Below are positions 34,712-46,260 of a stretch of 64,000 nt of DNA, piece after piece. The stretch comes from Selaginella tamariscina (Eukaryota > Streptophyta > Lycopodiopsida > Selaginellales > Selaginellaceae), in the NCBI GenBank assembly GCA_003024785.1, contig PUQB01000077.1:62001-126000 (forward strand), in the 5' to 3' direction. The notes below the pieces were generated by a model. That model did no database searches. It saw only the letters and a list, made by a program, of their open reading frames with translations, and was not told where the DNA came from. The position numbers and the translations under genes are program-made. Within the stretch, counting starts at the first letter, position 1; each line of letters opens with the position of its first letter.

Positions 34712-35450
34712 CTACATCATGCCAAAAACTGGAGCCTTTGTAAGGCCTCAGTGACAACCAGTGCAAGGAAGCCAATCATGGCTGTCCTTCCATTCCACCT
34801 CTCAGCCATCGCACGGAATGGTCCCAGTGCCGACTGTCCGGGCTCTCCCCCTTGAACATTGGCACAAGTGAAGCGTACCAGAAGAGTTGCACCACAGCCA
34901 AGAAGTTGAACAGCCCGGTGCTACCCGCTGAGTAGAGTTGCTCTGCTACTGTTTGGCCTGTCATCCTCTCCACAGCAAATGCCCATACAATTCCAAGCAT
35001 TGCCTGTTACAAACATATAAACTGTTAGTTCCTAAAACAATATTACATGTAGAGGGCATTTGTGCTAACTCCCTATCAGCTTACCAAGCGGCCATTGATT
35101 GTCTCTGGTCCAGCTCCATCAAATGCCATCAAGCTTGGGAACGTTCTATCACCTGTTTCTGGTCTCCTTTCAATCTCAGGCCTTGGGTACGGTGATCCTT
35201 GAGAGGGTACTGACCCGAACACAGACTTCTTCTCGGACTCGTTCTCTTCTTGGTTCCTCAACACGTCTTCCTTGGTGATTTCCTTCTTGGTCCCATCCAA
35301 AAGGCTGCTAATGCCATCTCCTCTCTTGTCTTGTGACGCACGGACCACCAGCCTGCTGTTGCCCACACTTCTACAAGTGCTGCTTGTTTGAAAAGGTGCG
35401 AACAGCTTGGACTCAGGGATAACTGAAGAAAGAGAAGTAACGAGTGCCAT
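34712..35450 (-). CDS. ELIP: Early light-induced protein (ELIP), copy 1
   Basis: Exon 1 is 35450-35085 and exon 2 is 35003-34712. The N-terminus (MALVTSLSSVIPESKLFAPF) is a Ser/Thr-rich plastid transit peptide. The chlorophyll-binding helix I is formed across the splice (GAGPETINGRL joined to AMLGIVWAFAVERMTGQ), helix II is LFNFLAVVQLFWYASLVPMF and helix III is AERWNGRTAMIGFLALVVTE, ending FGMM. ELIPs sit in thylakoids and bind free chlorophyll during light or drying stress. The frame slips by two bases near 34850 (GGGGGAGAGCCC, against GGGGGAGCCC in copy 2), which would destroy helix III if real. A TATAAATA box lies about 100 bp upstream. It is divergent to copy 2 across the spacer. Confidence 0.9.
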
Positions 35451-35545
35451 TGTATAGAACGATTAAACAGAGGAGGATTTCAAAAAATAATGTAAAAGAT
35501 GTTAAAACTGTTTGCTATTTACACTTCAACAGAGTATAGAGGGTG

Positions 35546-35643
35546 TATTTATACGGTGTAAAGTATGATGTGTACAGAGCATCTTGTATGTGTCGAGTAA
35601 TATGCGGTGAAATGTGTTATTTTCTAGTAAACTGTGCTACGTG
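35546..35643 (-). promoter_or_regulatory. ELIP copy 1 promoter: TATA box and ACGTG element
   Basis: On the minus strand, TATAAATA occupies 35553-35546, roughly 100 bp before the ATG. An ACGT core (CACCACGTAGC) lies at about 35639-35643. ACGT cores bind bZIP factors of the HY5/ABF type, in keeping with light or drought control of ELIPs. Both sites are kept in copy 2. Confidence 0.55.
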
Positions 35644-35723
35644 GTGCTCTGGGACTGACTTTTAAGGAATGTGGAAGAAATTGTAACAGCATATACAGCT
35701 AGGTGTATACAAGACAACAACAT

Positions 35724-36887
35724 TTTTAAAAACGATTGAGTAATACACCTAATTAAACTAAGATCTCTAATGCCATGGCGTTAAAAATATGAACTTATAA
35801 GGTTTTTAGTAGAGTTTTTAAACTTGATCTCTTGTGTTAGCCAGAACTTTTTTAACAGGTTTCGGACAAGTTCTTGTATCCCAATCTTCCGGTCGTCTAC
35901 CACTGTTTCAAGCCCCTCGTTATGAATTTCTAGTGCAATTTGCCACTGCTCGACCATAAGTTTGGCATTCATGTTCTGTTCAGATGTACAAGGCCATGCA
36001 AGCATTGGAACCCCAGAAGCAACACCTTCCATGAGGGAGTTCCAACCACAATGGGTTAGAAAACCCCTCACTGCAGCGTGCCTTGCTTGTGGTGCCCAGC
36101 CAACTATTTTACCACCTTTCGCACGCTTCCCAATATGTTCCATGAGTCCCTGCATCCACAAAGTTTGGGCTCAGAACCCATAGGTATCCTCCAAAGCTTG
36201 TAAGGTATACTCCACTTGCGATCGAGATAGAATAGCGACACTTCCACATATATATAGAGCTAGGAGATTGTTGGTCCAGCCATTCTAAGCAGCCAAGGTC
36301 ATCCCTAAAGAACTGAAACAGCAGGTTCATGGATATTCTCCGGAGTTTAACAGAATCTAGCTCTGGGACCGTTGGATCGCGTCTTCAATCACAAATCGAC
36401 GGAGTGAAATATATTTCGGATCTGTGGGAAAATAGCTAAACTATTCCATATAAACTTTATATTTATCATTCTAAGCAGCCAAGGTCATCTTTAATCAAAA
36501 GTGTTAGTCATTTAAGAGTTCTTAAATTAGCTGCTGCAAAACTCGAGCATGATCAAGATTGTGAAGAGAGATAAGAAGTTTCTGGTTGTTTTTTAAATAA
36601 AGAAAAATTATTGATATGAAAAATTGCCAATTTTTTTGTAAATAGTTGCAAACTGATTTAATCAGAAGCTTCTGACGTAACCTAAATGTTTGTGGTTAGA
36701 AACATTTAGAAATCTAAAGGTGGAGGAACTTGTCCGGCTTGAAAAAAAGTCTCCCGTGTAGTTATCTATCTAGTCTTTACGCTTAAAAGAACAACAGGCA
36801 ATGCTAGGTAAAAACGGTTAAGCTTAGTTTAGTGTATGTGTGTGTTTGCGTGTGTTATAGGTTACTCAAGTTTGACTGGAAACACAT
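35724..36887. other. Spacer (loop) of the inverted duplication
   Basis: 1.16 kb between the arms. It holds a UGT piece on the minus strand (about 36325-35870) and otherwise AT-rich non-coding DNA with no recognised gene. Confidence 0.7.
35870..36325 (-). pseudogene. UGT fragment B in the duplication spacer
   Basis: Minus-strand sequence matches UGT A from DDLGCLEWLDQQSPSS through the PSPG box ([20 protein letters not shown]) to LETVVDDRKIGIQELVRNLL. It lacks the N-terminal domain, has small deletions (for example AHVLRHAA shortened to ARHAA) and has lost part of the segment after SPSS. It is a partial third copy, clearly non-functional. Confidence 0.85.
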
Positions 36888-37074
36888 ATGTTGTTGTCTT
36901 GTATACACCTAGCTGTATACGCTGTTACAATTTCTTCCACATTCCTTAAAAGTCAGTCCCAGAGCACCACGTAGCACACAGTTTACTGGAAAAAACACAT
37001 CTCACGTATATTACTCGACACATACAAGATGCTCTGTACAATATACAACCGCTGCCACATCATACTTTACACCG

Positions 37075-37163
37075 TATAAATACACTCTGAAGTGTAAATA
37101 GCAAACAGTTTTAACATCTTTTACATTATTTTTTGAAATCCTCCTCTGTTTTCGTTCTATACA
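37075..37163 (+). promoter_or_regulatory. ELIP copy 2 core promoter
   Basis: TATAAATA lies at 37075-37082, 82 bp before the ATG at 37164. The CACGT core shared with copy 1 is at 36968-36972. The arrangement mirrors copy 1. Confidence 0.55.
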
Positions 37164-37920
37164 ATGGCACTCGTTACTTCTCTTTCTTCAGTTATCCCTG
37201 AGTCCAAGCTGTTCGCACCTTTTCAACAAGCAGCACTTGTAGAAGTGTGGGCAACAGCAGGCTGGTGGTCCGTGCGTTACAAGACAAGAGAGGAGATGGC
37301 ATTAGCAGCCTTTTGGATGGGACCAAGAAGGAAATCACCAAGGAAACGTTGAGGAACCAAGAAGGAGAAGTCCGAGAAGAAGTCTGTGTTCGGTCAGTAC
37401 CCTCTCAAGGATCACCGTACCCAAGGCCTGAGATTGAAAGGAGACCAGAAACAGGTGATAGAACGTTCCCAAGCTTGATGGCATTTGATGGAGCTGGACC
37501 AGAAACCATCAATGGCCGCTTGGTAAGTACATATATGATGTCTTCTAGATTAGGAGCTTTACAAATGCCTTCTCTGGGCGATAACATGTAATATTGTTTT
37601 AGGAACTGACAGTTTTATGTTTGTAACAGGCAATGCTGGAATTGTATGGGCATTTGCTGTGGAGAGGATGACAGGCCAAACAGTAGCAGAGCAACTCTAC
37701 TCAGCGGGTAGCACCGGGCTGTTCAACTTCTTGGCAGTGGTGCAACTCTTCTGGTACGCTTCACTTGTACCAATGTTCAAGGGGGAGCCCGGACAGTCGG
37801 GCACTGGGACCATTCCGTGCAATGGCTGAGAGGTGGAATGGAAGGACAGCCATGATTGGCTTCCTTGCACTAGTTGTCACTGAGGCCTTTACGAAGGCTC
37901 CCGTTTTTGGCATGATGTAG
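37164..37920 (+). CDS. ELIP: Early light-induced protein (ELIP), copy 2, frame interrupted
   Basis: Inverted duplicate of copy 1: exon 1 37164-37522, exon 2 37630-37920, with the same splice sites. It opens MALVTSLSSVIPESKLFAPF, then loses an A in the CAAACAAGC run, so the transit-peptide end is out of frame; it regains SRLVVRALQDKRGDGISSLL. Exon 2 is out of frame at its start (GCAATGCTGG against GCAATGCTTGG), then reads GIVWAFAVERMTGQTVAEQL, and shifts again at a GGG run before helix III. None of these changes is shared with copy 1, whose own break lies elsewhere. Confidence 0.8.
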
Positions 37921-38204
37921 AAACCTGTGAGATATCAAGAGACAATTGTATATACGTAAATGTACATTTTAGTATAATATAAAAAGAAGCAATCTCTACT
38001 ATTCATTTCCATAACTTTCCGTAAAAGATATGCATAGTTAGCCATAGCCAAATTTAGAAAGAAAGACATTTTTAATTAGATATAAATAGCAGTTTAGAAT
38101 TTAACACATTTTTAACACATAATTATTAATACTTGAACAAGGCACAATACAACAGTACTTAGCAACTGCATGTTCTTTCAGATTTTTTAACACCTAGGCC
38201 TGTT

Positions 38205-38573
38205 AAGCAGATCTTTTGCTGTTAAAACTCGTAATCAGCTCCACAAAAGATATCACGTTCTGGTTGGAAGATCCACCTTGCCCCGCACACCTCCTAACAA
38301 GATCTCTTAAATCGGTGACATTTTTCTTAATCCTCTCATAAACACCATAAAACTCTTGAGAACAATCCCAATCTTCTGGTCGTCTACCACTGTTTCAAGC
38401 CCCTCGTTGTGAACTTCCAGTGCAATTTGCCACTTCTCGACCATAAGTTTGGCATTCATGTTCTGTTCAGATGTACAAGGCCATGCAAGCATTGGAACCC
38501 CAGAAGCAACACCTTCCATAAGGGAGTTCCAACCACAATGGGTTAGAAAACCACTCACTGCAGCGTGCCTAAG
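38205..38573 (-). pseudogene. UGT fragment C at the outer end of the right arm
   Basis: Minus-strand copy of the UGT A C-terminus from [20 protein letters not shown] to the stop region (LITSFNS and the flank AACACCTAGGCCTG). It begins abruptly in the PSPG box at the duplication breakpoint, so it has no N-terminal domain and no promoter. One indel occurs near 38340. Confidence 0.85.
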
Positions 38574-41529
38574 CTTCATCATTAATTTATGTTGTATAAT
38601 GTTATTACAACAATGATTTTAATTAAATGTTTTATTAAATTGATGATATCATAATTTGTTTATAATTATTTTTAATGTGCCTTTTTTATTATTCAAAAAT
38701 AAGTGAATGTTAGTTTTTCTTTTTAAAATAGTAAACAAAAATAAATTTTATTGATATTTATGATTATGACTCTATTAAAAAGGACACATAGATTTTTAAG
38801 AATAAATAAATAATGTGTTTATGATTCATTAGTAATATATGGTTCACATGATAAATGTGTTAAAATAGTAAATACTATGTTATAATGATGATTAATAAAT
38901 TCAAATAAATGTTTAAATACTTCTTTTTTAACAAAAATCATTTCACCTTAAGTCTTAAATAAAAATGTAAGAAAAAAAAAATTAAAAAATTGGCTACATA
39001 TTTTTTAAATATAATAATTATATAAGTGCAAGAAGATGCTATGAATTTTATAATATGTTTAATTAATTAAAATAAATGTTACAAGAAGTACACAAGAATG
39101 TTATAATGATTAATTTTTTTAATGAAATACCTAAATGAAATGTACAAAGAAACATAATAAACTTCTCATATAAATTAATATCTAATGAAACATATTATTA
39201 ATAACATTTTTTATAAGTTTAATGAAACTTTAATAATATACATAATTATTTTTCTAAATAATATTTTATGCGATACATGTTACTTTCACATTATTATCGT
39301 TTTTAACCTTGATTACATGTCGATAATTCAAAATAAAATATATTTTATTACATATACGATTTGAATAAATTATATTTAAATCACAAATGACACAAGAGAT
39401 ACTAAAGACATTATCATTTCATTTTTTATAACAATTTTATATTGAGTTACGAACAATTATGATTATTTTAAAATAATAATTTTAAAGTAATTTATTTAAT
39501 AATTCTTATAAAATCTGTGTTATATATACATTACATACCATTGGGCATTATACTATATAAATAAATAAATTAAGATAAATCTTCTTAAAAATTATTTATA
39601 GTAACATTTAAAAGAATAAAAAGTTAAAATTTGTAAGTGTTTTTATTTTAATTTGTTATTTATTGAATGTTAATATATTAAACTATTTAGTTTTAAAATT
39701 AATTAAGTTAAAATTTTATTAATCCTTAATTTTATGCTATATTTGTCTCATAGCAAATTTTATTATGTTTTATATACAAATGAGAAAATATAAAAAACAT
39801 TTGATATAAATGGACTGATTATATAAAATTACACAATAAAAAAATTGATATATATGTATATAGTAAAACATGTTTAAATTAATATTGTTTAAACTAATAA
39901 CATATTGAACAACGATAAAAGTATAAAAATAATATTTATATATTTAAAATTGATGACTTTGAGTTTATATTTAATAAAATATTTACAACCAACAAAAATA
40001 TAAAAGCAATGTTTGTAATATAATTAAAGATTTATGTTTAATTAGTTTACTTATCATTAAAATAAATTTTACTTAAGTTAGTCATTCTTTTAAAAAAAAT
40101 GTATATTAATGAGTGGTATATGGGAAAAAATTAATCCACTTAACAAATCAATAAAAAAGAGTACATTCATATATTATAAATTTTTATTGTATTGTGTAAT
40201 GTAGTTGAAAACATTCGTAATAAACAACATTAAGAAATTAATTTAATATAAAGAAGTATCACATTTATTATTATAGTATTATAATGTAATGTAATGTGTG
40301 AATTTAAAATTAAAGATGATATACAACATTTTTTATTAGACATCATTAATGTGTTCATATAAAGTATATATAATTAAGTATTAATTTAACTCTTTCACTT
40401 TTATTTCAAGGAAAACCACTTAAATATTTATTAATTTTTAAATAAGTATAACTTGAAAATAAATAATTCATAAATAGGTATTCAAAAGTTAAATCTCAAG
40501 AGTTAATAAATTTTTTAGATATATATGTATATATTCAATTTTACACATTAATGTTTTTATATAGATAATGAGTTAAATAATGCTTTCCAAATGTATTTGA
40601 CTAATAAAGCTAAGTAATAATTCTAATATCATGCACAAAGTAATGATTAACTTATGTAACAAGGTTTAACTTTAACCTTAAAATCAATATTACCACATGT
40701 GGAAATATAAAATACATGTATTATATATGCTCATACTATACATATAAATTTAAAAGTTAGTCATTTATATTTTATACAATGTTTGATACATGTCTTAAAT
40801 TGATTATCTTCAAATTTAATAAATTTTAAAGAAGCCACTTTTATTCTTAACAATTAAAAACTTTTATTAAGAAAAGGAAGTCTTGAATTTTCTTTTTTGT
40901 TTACATTAAAATATATTAAGAATAAACTAAAATATTTTATGAATATACAAAAAATATAATTAAGTTTAAGAAGTTTGCGAAAATGTTAATAACATATATT
41001 ATTAAAATATTAAAAACATTTTAACATGGTCATAAAAAATATACTAATGACATATAAATGGACGTACTTAAGACATGAGAATAAGAAATTATTAAATATA
41101 ATATGTAATCCTTGATAGTTTTACTTAACCACATCATACATATTGAATCACATTCTTAAAAATTAAATTAGCTTTACAATTCTAAATAGACAACATCAAA
41201 TAAATAAATCACATTAAAATTTGCATACGTGTCTTGTATAAAACATGCTTATACTCAAACACCAGAATATTCATTGTTCATGTATTAGGTCCACGTAGAC
41301 GGAAATAAACGTTAAAATGAGATAACTATATGTATAGATATAATTTCATGTTCATAATTTTTAAGTTCTTGTTGAAAATATTTTATTTTACTTTATAAAA
41401 GGCTTTTTTTATATCATGAGGATTTCGTTAGTGGCCAAAATTTTATTTTTATGACTTTTGAATTGTAGAAAGCTGTTTACTATTTAGATAGGAGGAATTC
41501 ACACGTAACCTGTGCCAAGCTCTGTGAAG
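38574..41529. other. 2.9-kb extremely AT-rich spacer
   Basis: Dominated by A/T homopolymers and ATTTAAT-type words with no open frame of note. No transposon ends or RNA genes were seen. It starts exactly where the inverted duplication ends. Confidence 0.55.
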
Positions 41530-43071
41530 ATGCAGGAGGCACATGTTGTGATGATCCCCTTTCCCGGGCAGGGCCGTGTCAATCCGATGATGAGGCTTGC
41601 ATGTAAGTTAGCCAGGCTCAAAGTTTGCATCACGTTCGTGTGTCACAGCGAATTCATGAAAGCTGCGATGGATTCAAGAGAGGAAGAGGTTGAAGAATTG
41701 ATCAAAGTGGTGGCCATCAACAAGGGCATAATCAATGAGGAGCAGCTGAGAGGAAATTCCAACAGAATGAACGCTGTCACGCTTGCATCTGCGGGTATGG
41801 AAGAGCCCTTCGAGCAAATAGTTCAAGAACTCAAGAGAGTCAGTACTGTTGCCTGCATAATCTCGGATGGAATCCTAGACTGGACACAGGATACAGCAAG
41901 TCGTGCAGGCATCCCCAGAGTTGTGCTGTGGCCGTCTAACGCAGCTAGCTGTGTTATCATTCTCATGCTCAAATGGCTCATTCAAGAAAACTATTTGCCC
42001 GTGCAAGGTAAACAATTGCCCCTGAAGGGCATGTGCTGGTATCTCTACATATATATGTGCTGGTAACCATGTTGCATATTTATTATGCAGAAAACCTTGA
42101 GGAGAGAGGAAATGTTCCAGTGCATGGGCTACCCGGGTTGGCCAACTTAATGCTGGAGGATTTACCTCCTAGACTGAACTCTTGGAACATGCCAGAGATA
42201 GTAGCCATGGCCGACCGACTCAAAGAAGCGTCTTGCATTTTAGCTAACACGGTTGAGGAGCTTGAAGAACAGCCCGTAGCAGGCATGAGGACTCTATTCC
42301 CAAACTTCTGGCCAGTTGGTCCTTTGCTCCCAAGCACGTAAGTTGGTTGTTTCAAACTCATATGTATTCACAAGACATTTTCAGTTTGAATCCAGGAATG
42401 TGGAAAGGAAACGAAGACTGCCTTAGATTCCTAGATGAACAAAGTCCTAGATCCGTCACATACATAGCATTTGGAAGTCTAGCAACCATTTCAGCAATGC
42501 AGGCTCGAGAGCTCGCAAATGGTTTGGAACTGAGCAATGTCCCGTTTGTATGGGTTGTCCGTCCTAATCTCATCGAAGGCGTGGATAACCAGTTCCTAGA
42601 AGGCTTTCTAGAGAGAACCAAGGGCAAAGGAATTGTGATCTCATGGGCTCCACAGGTGCGTGCATTATATATCTATCCGGTGTATACCAGACGGGACGGT
42701 TATGTCTGAGCATTGTTTTGCAGGTAGCCGTGCTAAAACACAGGTCCATATCTGTGTTTCTCACGCACTGTGGATGGAACTCAGTCGTGGAGGGTATCTG
42801 CAGTGGAGTTCCATTGCTAGCATGGCCTTGTATTGCAGAGCAGAATCTCAACTGTAATACATAGTAGAAGAGTGGAAGATTGGTTTTCGATTCTCATTGC
42901 CTGTAGAAAGAGAGAAGGTTGCCAGACTGATGTGAAGCTCTAAAGAATGAAGAGATCAGGAAGAACGTACAGAAGCTCAAGGAAGTTGTATGTGCTGCTA
43001 GTGAAGAAGATGGCTCTTCACACACTAACTTGAAGAAGTTCCTTGAGACATACGTTGCTAAGTCATCTTAA
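41530..43071 (+). CDS. UDP-glycosyltransferase D, four exons
   Basis: Exons 41530-42007, 42091-42337, about 42385-42655 and 42724-43071. The start [20 protein letters not shown] is the usual plant UGT opening, except that GHVNP reads GRVNP: Arg replaces the catalytic-type His. [40 protein letters not shown] and a PSPG box (SWAPQ spliced to [33 protein letters not shown]) follow. The tail ([12 protein letters not shown] ... [14 protein letters not shown]) needs frame changes after 42855 and again near 42930. With the catalytic His lost and the tail broken, the copy is probably inactive. Convergent with UGT E. Confidence 0.8.
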
Positions 43072-43129
43072 AGGGCAAGAATACACAGTCATGTAAACAT
43101 TCTTATTAATTGGTCTTGTTAACAAAGTC

Positions 43130-44713
43130 GAGGAAGTATTCACTGTTTCACGCTAGTGAATCTTTTAAGACTCTCTGCAAACGCTTTGAGTCCGCTTCGC
43201 TTTGCAAACTCCTCCTTGCATGCTCGACGCACCTCCAAGCATCTCTGCTTAATCTCTCTTCCCATCTTACCCGTTCACCATCTCTGTCACCACTCTCTGA
43301 ACATTGTCCACACTAACATCCCCCACAGGTTTTTTCAACTTCACACCAACTTTCCAACTCTCAATATACCTGAAAAAACAGCAATTACACACACACACGT
43401 GGTTTTTATGAAGAAGAGGGTGTATGTGTTTGTATTCAGCATACCTGGCATTCAGCTTCTGCTCAGCAAAGAAGGGGGCCAACATATCATTGGAACACCA
43501 GCACATATACTCTCAAATGTGGAATTCCAGCCACAGTGTGTTAGAAATACACTGATTGAAAGATGTTTAAGTATTCTAAGCTGAGGTCCCAGTGAACTAT
43601 CAAACCATGGAGCTTGGCTTTCTTCACAAACACCTCATATCTTTCCTCGTCCAACCCGCACCAAATGAACTTCACTTGTGCACGAATCAAGCCATCCAGT
43701 ATCGTCTCAAAATCACCTAAGGACATCCCAGATATGCTCCCAAATGAAATGTACACAACTGAGCTTGGAGCTTGCTCGTCCAGCCACTGCATGCAGCCGT
43801 GGTCCTGCTCCCACAGAGAACTTGTCATCAACCTGTTGTTATCCAATGCATTCACGTCATCCTCGAGAAACTTTCTGGTAGCAATGGAGCAATCGGATCA
43901 CATTGTAACCGTACCGCTTTAGAGTTTCGAGATGTTTGTTTTCTAAAGTCTCACAAGTGTTGATGAATACCCATGGTGCCTATATAATACATCAGTTACT
44001 ATAGCAGTTTTATACACACGAGCGTGTGCAAACAACTCACACACACACCTTAAGGGCAAGGTGCCTGAGTTCCACTGCAACTTTCTGATCAGTATTGTTT
44101 TTGTTGAGAAAAGAACGTTGGCGTCTCCAGGGGATGCATAGGTAGCAAATCCGGTACCTCTAGAACGTCATCCTCATTGTATGTAACATCTATAAGAAAA
44201 TTACGTAATAAGCACAGACAGACACTTAAGATGTGCGAAACCCTCACCTTCCTTGAGGGTAGCAGGCCTTGGGCAGTCAGAGATGGAGCATGGTGGCTAA
44301 CAATGAATGAGGAAGCTGGCAATGAATAATATGGAACCCATGGAATACCGAAGCTGTCCGAGACCCCAGAAACCAAGAGAGAATAGTGTGGGTACTGGAA
44401 TCTGCAACGAGTTCCTTCATGAACTCCACAAAAGGCTCACGGAGCTTCTTGGTGCCCTCAAGGAATTCAAACATCTTTCCCATGGTTCGAGGAGGAAGAA
44501 CATCGTCAGGAATGCCCACCATTCTGAGGCTCATGCGCTGTTCACATGGTTGTCGAATGCCCATCTTGGACCATGATTCAATAATGCTCTTGTGGTTACC
44601 TCTTGCTGTGACAAATGTGACCATGAATCCATGCGACGATGCCAGCCGAATCGCCAGCTGCATTAACGGATTGATGTGGCCTGGATCACTGCGTGCAATT
44701 GTTCTTCCTCCAT
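43130..44713 (-). pseudogene. UDP-glycosyltransferase E, multiply broken
   Basis: A minus-strand UGT. MEEEQLHAV and GHINPLMQLAIRLASSHGFM lie at the 5' end with a small loss between them. Next come VSDSFGIPWVPYYSLPASSF, an exon with YNEDDVLEVPDLLPMHPLET, an exon with HGCMQWLDEQAPSSVVYISF, a PSPG remnant ([20 protein letters not shown], then GVPMICWPP) and VGVKLKKPVGDVSVDNVQRV. Several frame changes (near 44690, 44370, 43880, 43590 and 43480) and a TG/CA microsatellite in each intron are seen. It is probably a pseudogene. It lies tail to tail with UGT D, about 60 bp apart. Confidence 0.75.
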
Positions 44714-45194
44714 CGACGATGTGCCGTCTCTCACCTCTGCTATATTTACGTGTTCAAATTGAAGTCAAATCACGTGCTTTTGCAAGGTGAGTGGGATCCG
44801 TGTCAACGCAAAACGTATTTGTCCGTAATAAACTATATTTTTCTTTTCTCACACAAATTTTTGAAATCTAGTTGTTTCATTTGGTTTCCATTCGTGTAGT
44901 TCTTCTTCGTGAGTGCTTGCTTATTTGGCTTTTGTTATGACATTACCAAAAATGTGGCTCCCAGTTTGCCGAGCGTACGGATTTCCGTCATACGGAATAT
45001 TCCATTCCGTACAGAACATTTGTTTTCGTATAAAGAATATTCCGGTGTGGCGGGCAGGCAATCACGGCGGCACGGTAACGGGGGTTAATCTGACATATAT
45101 ATTATATTTATGTTTTTATTTTTTATATTTATATTTATAACTATAATTATATTTTTATATAAATACCGCATCAAACTAAATATAATTACAATAT
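44714..45194. other. Spacer upstream of UGT E
   Basis: Contains TACGGA/TTCCGT-rich short inverted words around 44965-45040 and an AT-rich stretch. No gene was recognised. Confidence 0.4.
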
Positions 45195-46260
45195 AAACAT
45201 AACTCAATCATGAAGACTCGTTTTCACCAACCAGTGGTGCTTCGTCAATGAATGCATTGTTACGGTGTCGTAAACGTTTCTCTAAAATCTGTTTGTCGTA
45301 AACTTTGAACTCTTCAACCATTTTCTCTGCCATCTAATTAGCGTAGTCTGGCAGGACAATACTGAAAACATGTTAAAGTTTAAAATCAAAGAAATGACAA
45401 AACAAATCTCACTCATCATTTGATCTCTCTTTTGCTGACTCATTTGATGACTCGTTGTTGTGCTCCACAGACTTCTTTGTAACAACATCCTCGTCGTTTT
45501 GAGAAGGCGGATCCTGGTCTCCATTGTTATTGCTAGCCAAAGGCAAATTCTGTGCTTCTGTTTCCATGGCCCTCTTCCACTCATCAAAAAAAGTAATCAT
45601 GGAAATGACTTGATCATCCCCACTGCTGTAACACCTGGAATGACCTTCTTGAAGACATCTTTGGTTGCTAAAACTAGATCCTTGTTGATGTCGATTCCAT
45701 AACCATGTCTCCCTATGTGAAAAGCTGCAAGAATACTAGCATTGGTTCCCACTGTTAGATCCACGACAGTTCCACCAGGCTTTGTGAGTTTCTTCACTAG
45801 CATCGCAAACAACTTGGGAGATTTCGGGCCAATTGTAATCCTGAAAGTTACAATGTTAGAAAATGAGAAATAACAAACTTCATTATACCATGGGAGCTGG
45901 AAATCTTCTGGCTCGTCAAGAAAAAGAGTGTAGCGAGTGTCCAGGATCTCCTTGTTCTTCGCAACCTTAGAGTAGGGGGAACCAAAAATACACATGGCAA
46001 TGATACTTTCCTGAAAAAACGAACATTAGAAAATGACATTCTCAAAAGAAAAATTACCTTTCTAGAGAAACGGTATCCCCAAGACCTTGTCGTGTGCACA
46101 TAACTCATCTGTAGAAACTTTAGCTTGCAAGTTTTTGCCGTGTTTTAGCACATGGTAAACGACATGTTTTGCAACTTCTTGGACTAGTTTGTGGTGATCT
46201 ACCTCGATGACATTTTGATTTTCTCTAAGGACCAAGCGGCACATAATAAGCATGTACGAC
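45195..46260 (-). pseudogene. DNA amino-methyltransferase-like pseudogene (N6/N4 type, beta-class motif order)
   Basis: Minus-strand pieces in order: LVQEVAKHVVYHVLKHGKNL near 46.15 kb; MCIFGSPYSKVAKNK near 45.98 kb, resembling catalytic motif IV (SPPY-like, with one Pro); then LTKPGGTVVDLTVGTNASIL and GRHGYGIDIN near 45.72 kb, resembling the AdoMet motif I region of N6/N4 methyltransferases. Motif IV before motif I is the order of beta-class enzymes. A charged tail (FFDEWKRAMETEAQNL) and a last exon-like piece ending NNAFIDEAPLVGENESS follow. Frames change several times and one very short intron-like stretch (45846-45884) reads through. The upstream end is cut off by the retroelement fossil at about 46180. 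The family assignment rests on two motifs. Confidence 0.45.

Larger units (their letters stand above)
34059..35723 (+). repeat. Left arm (1.67 kb) of a large inverted duplication
   Basis: From CTTAGGCACGCTGCAG (34059) in the UGT A PSPG box to AAGACAACAACAT (35723), the sequence recurs inverted at 36888-38573. It covers the UGT 3' third, its 3' flank, and the whole ELIP gene with its promoter. Differences are scattered substitutions and small indels; the arms look well over 90 percent alike by eye. Confidence 0.9.
36888..38573 (-). repeat. Right arm of the large inverted duplication
   Basis: Reverse complement of 34059-35723. It begins ATGTTGTTGTCTTG in the ELIP promoter flank and ends CAGCGTGCCTAAG inside the UGT PSPG box, where similarity stops sharply at 38573. 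Confidence 0.9.

Noticed and set aside
45846-45884. A 39-base intron in the methyltransferase-like pseudogene
   Set aside because: GT/AG ends and a branch-like CTAAC are present, but splicing it would put the motif I region out of frame, and the length is below the usual plant minimum.
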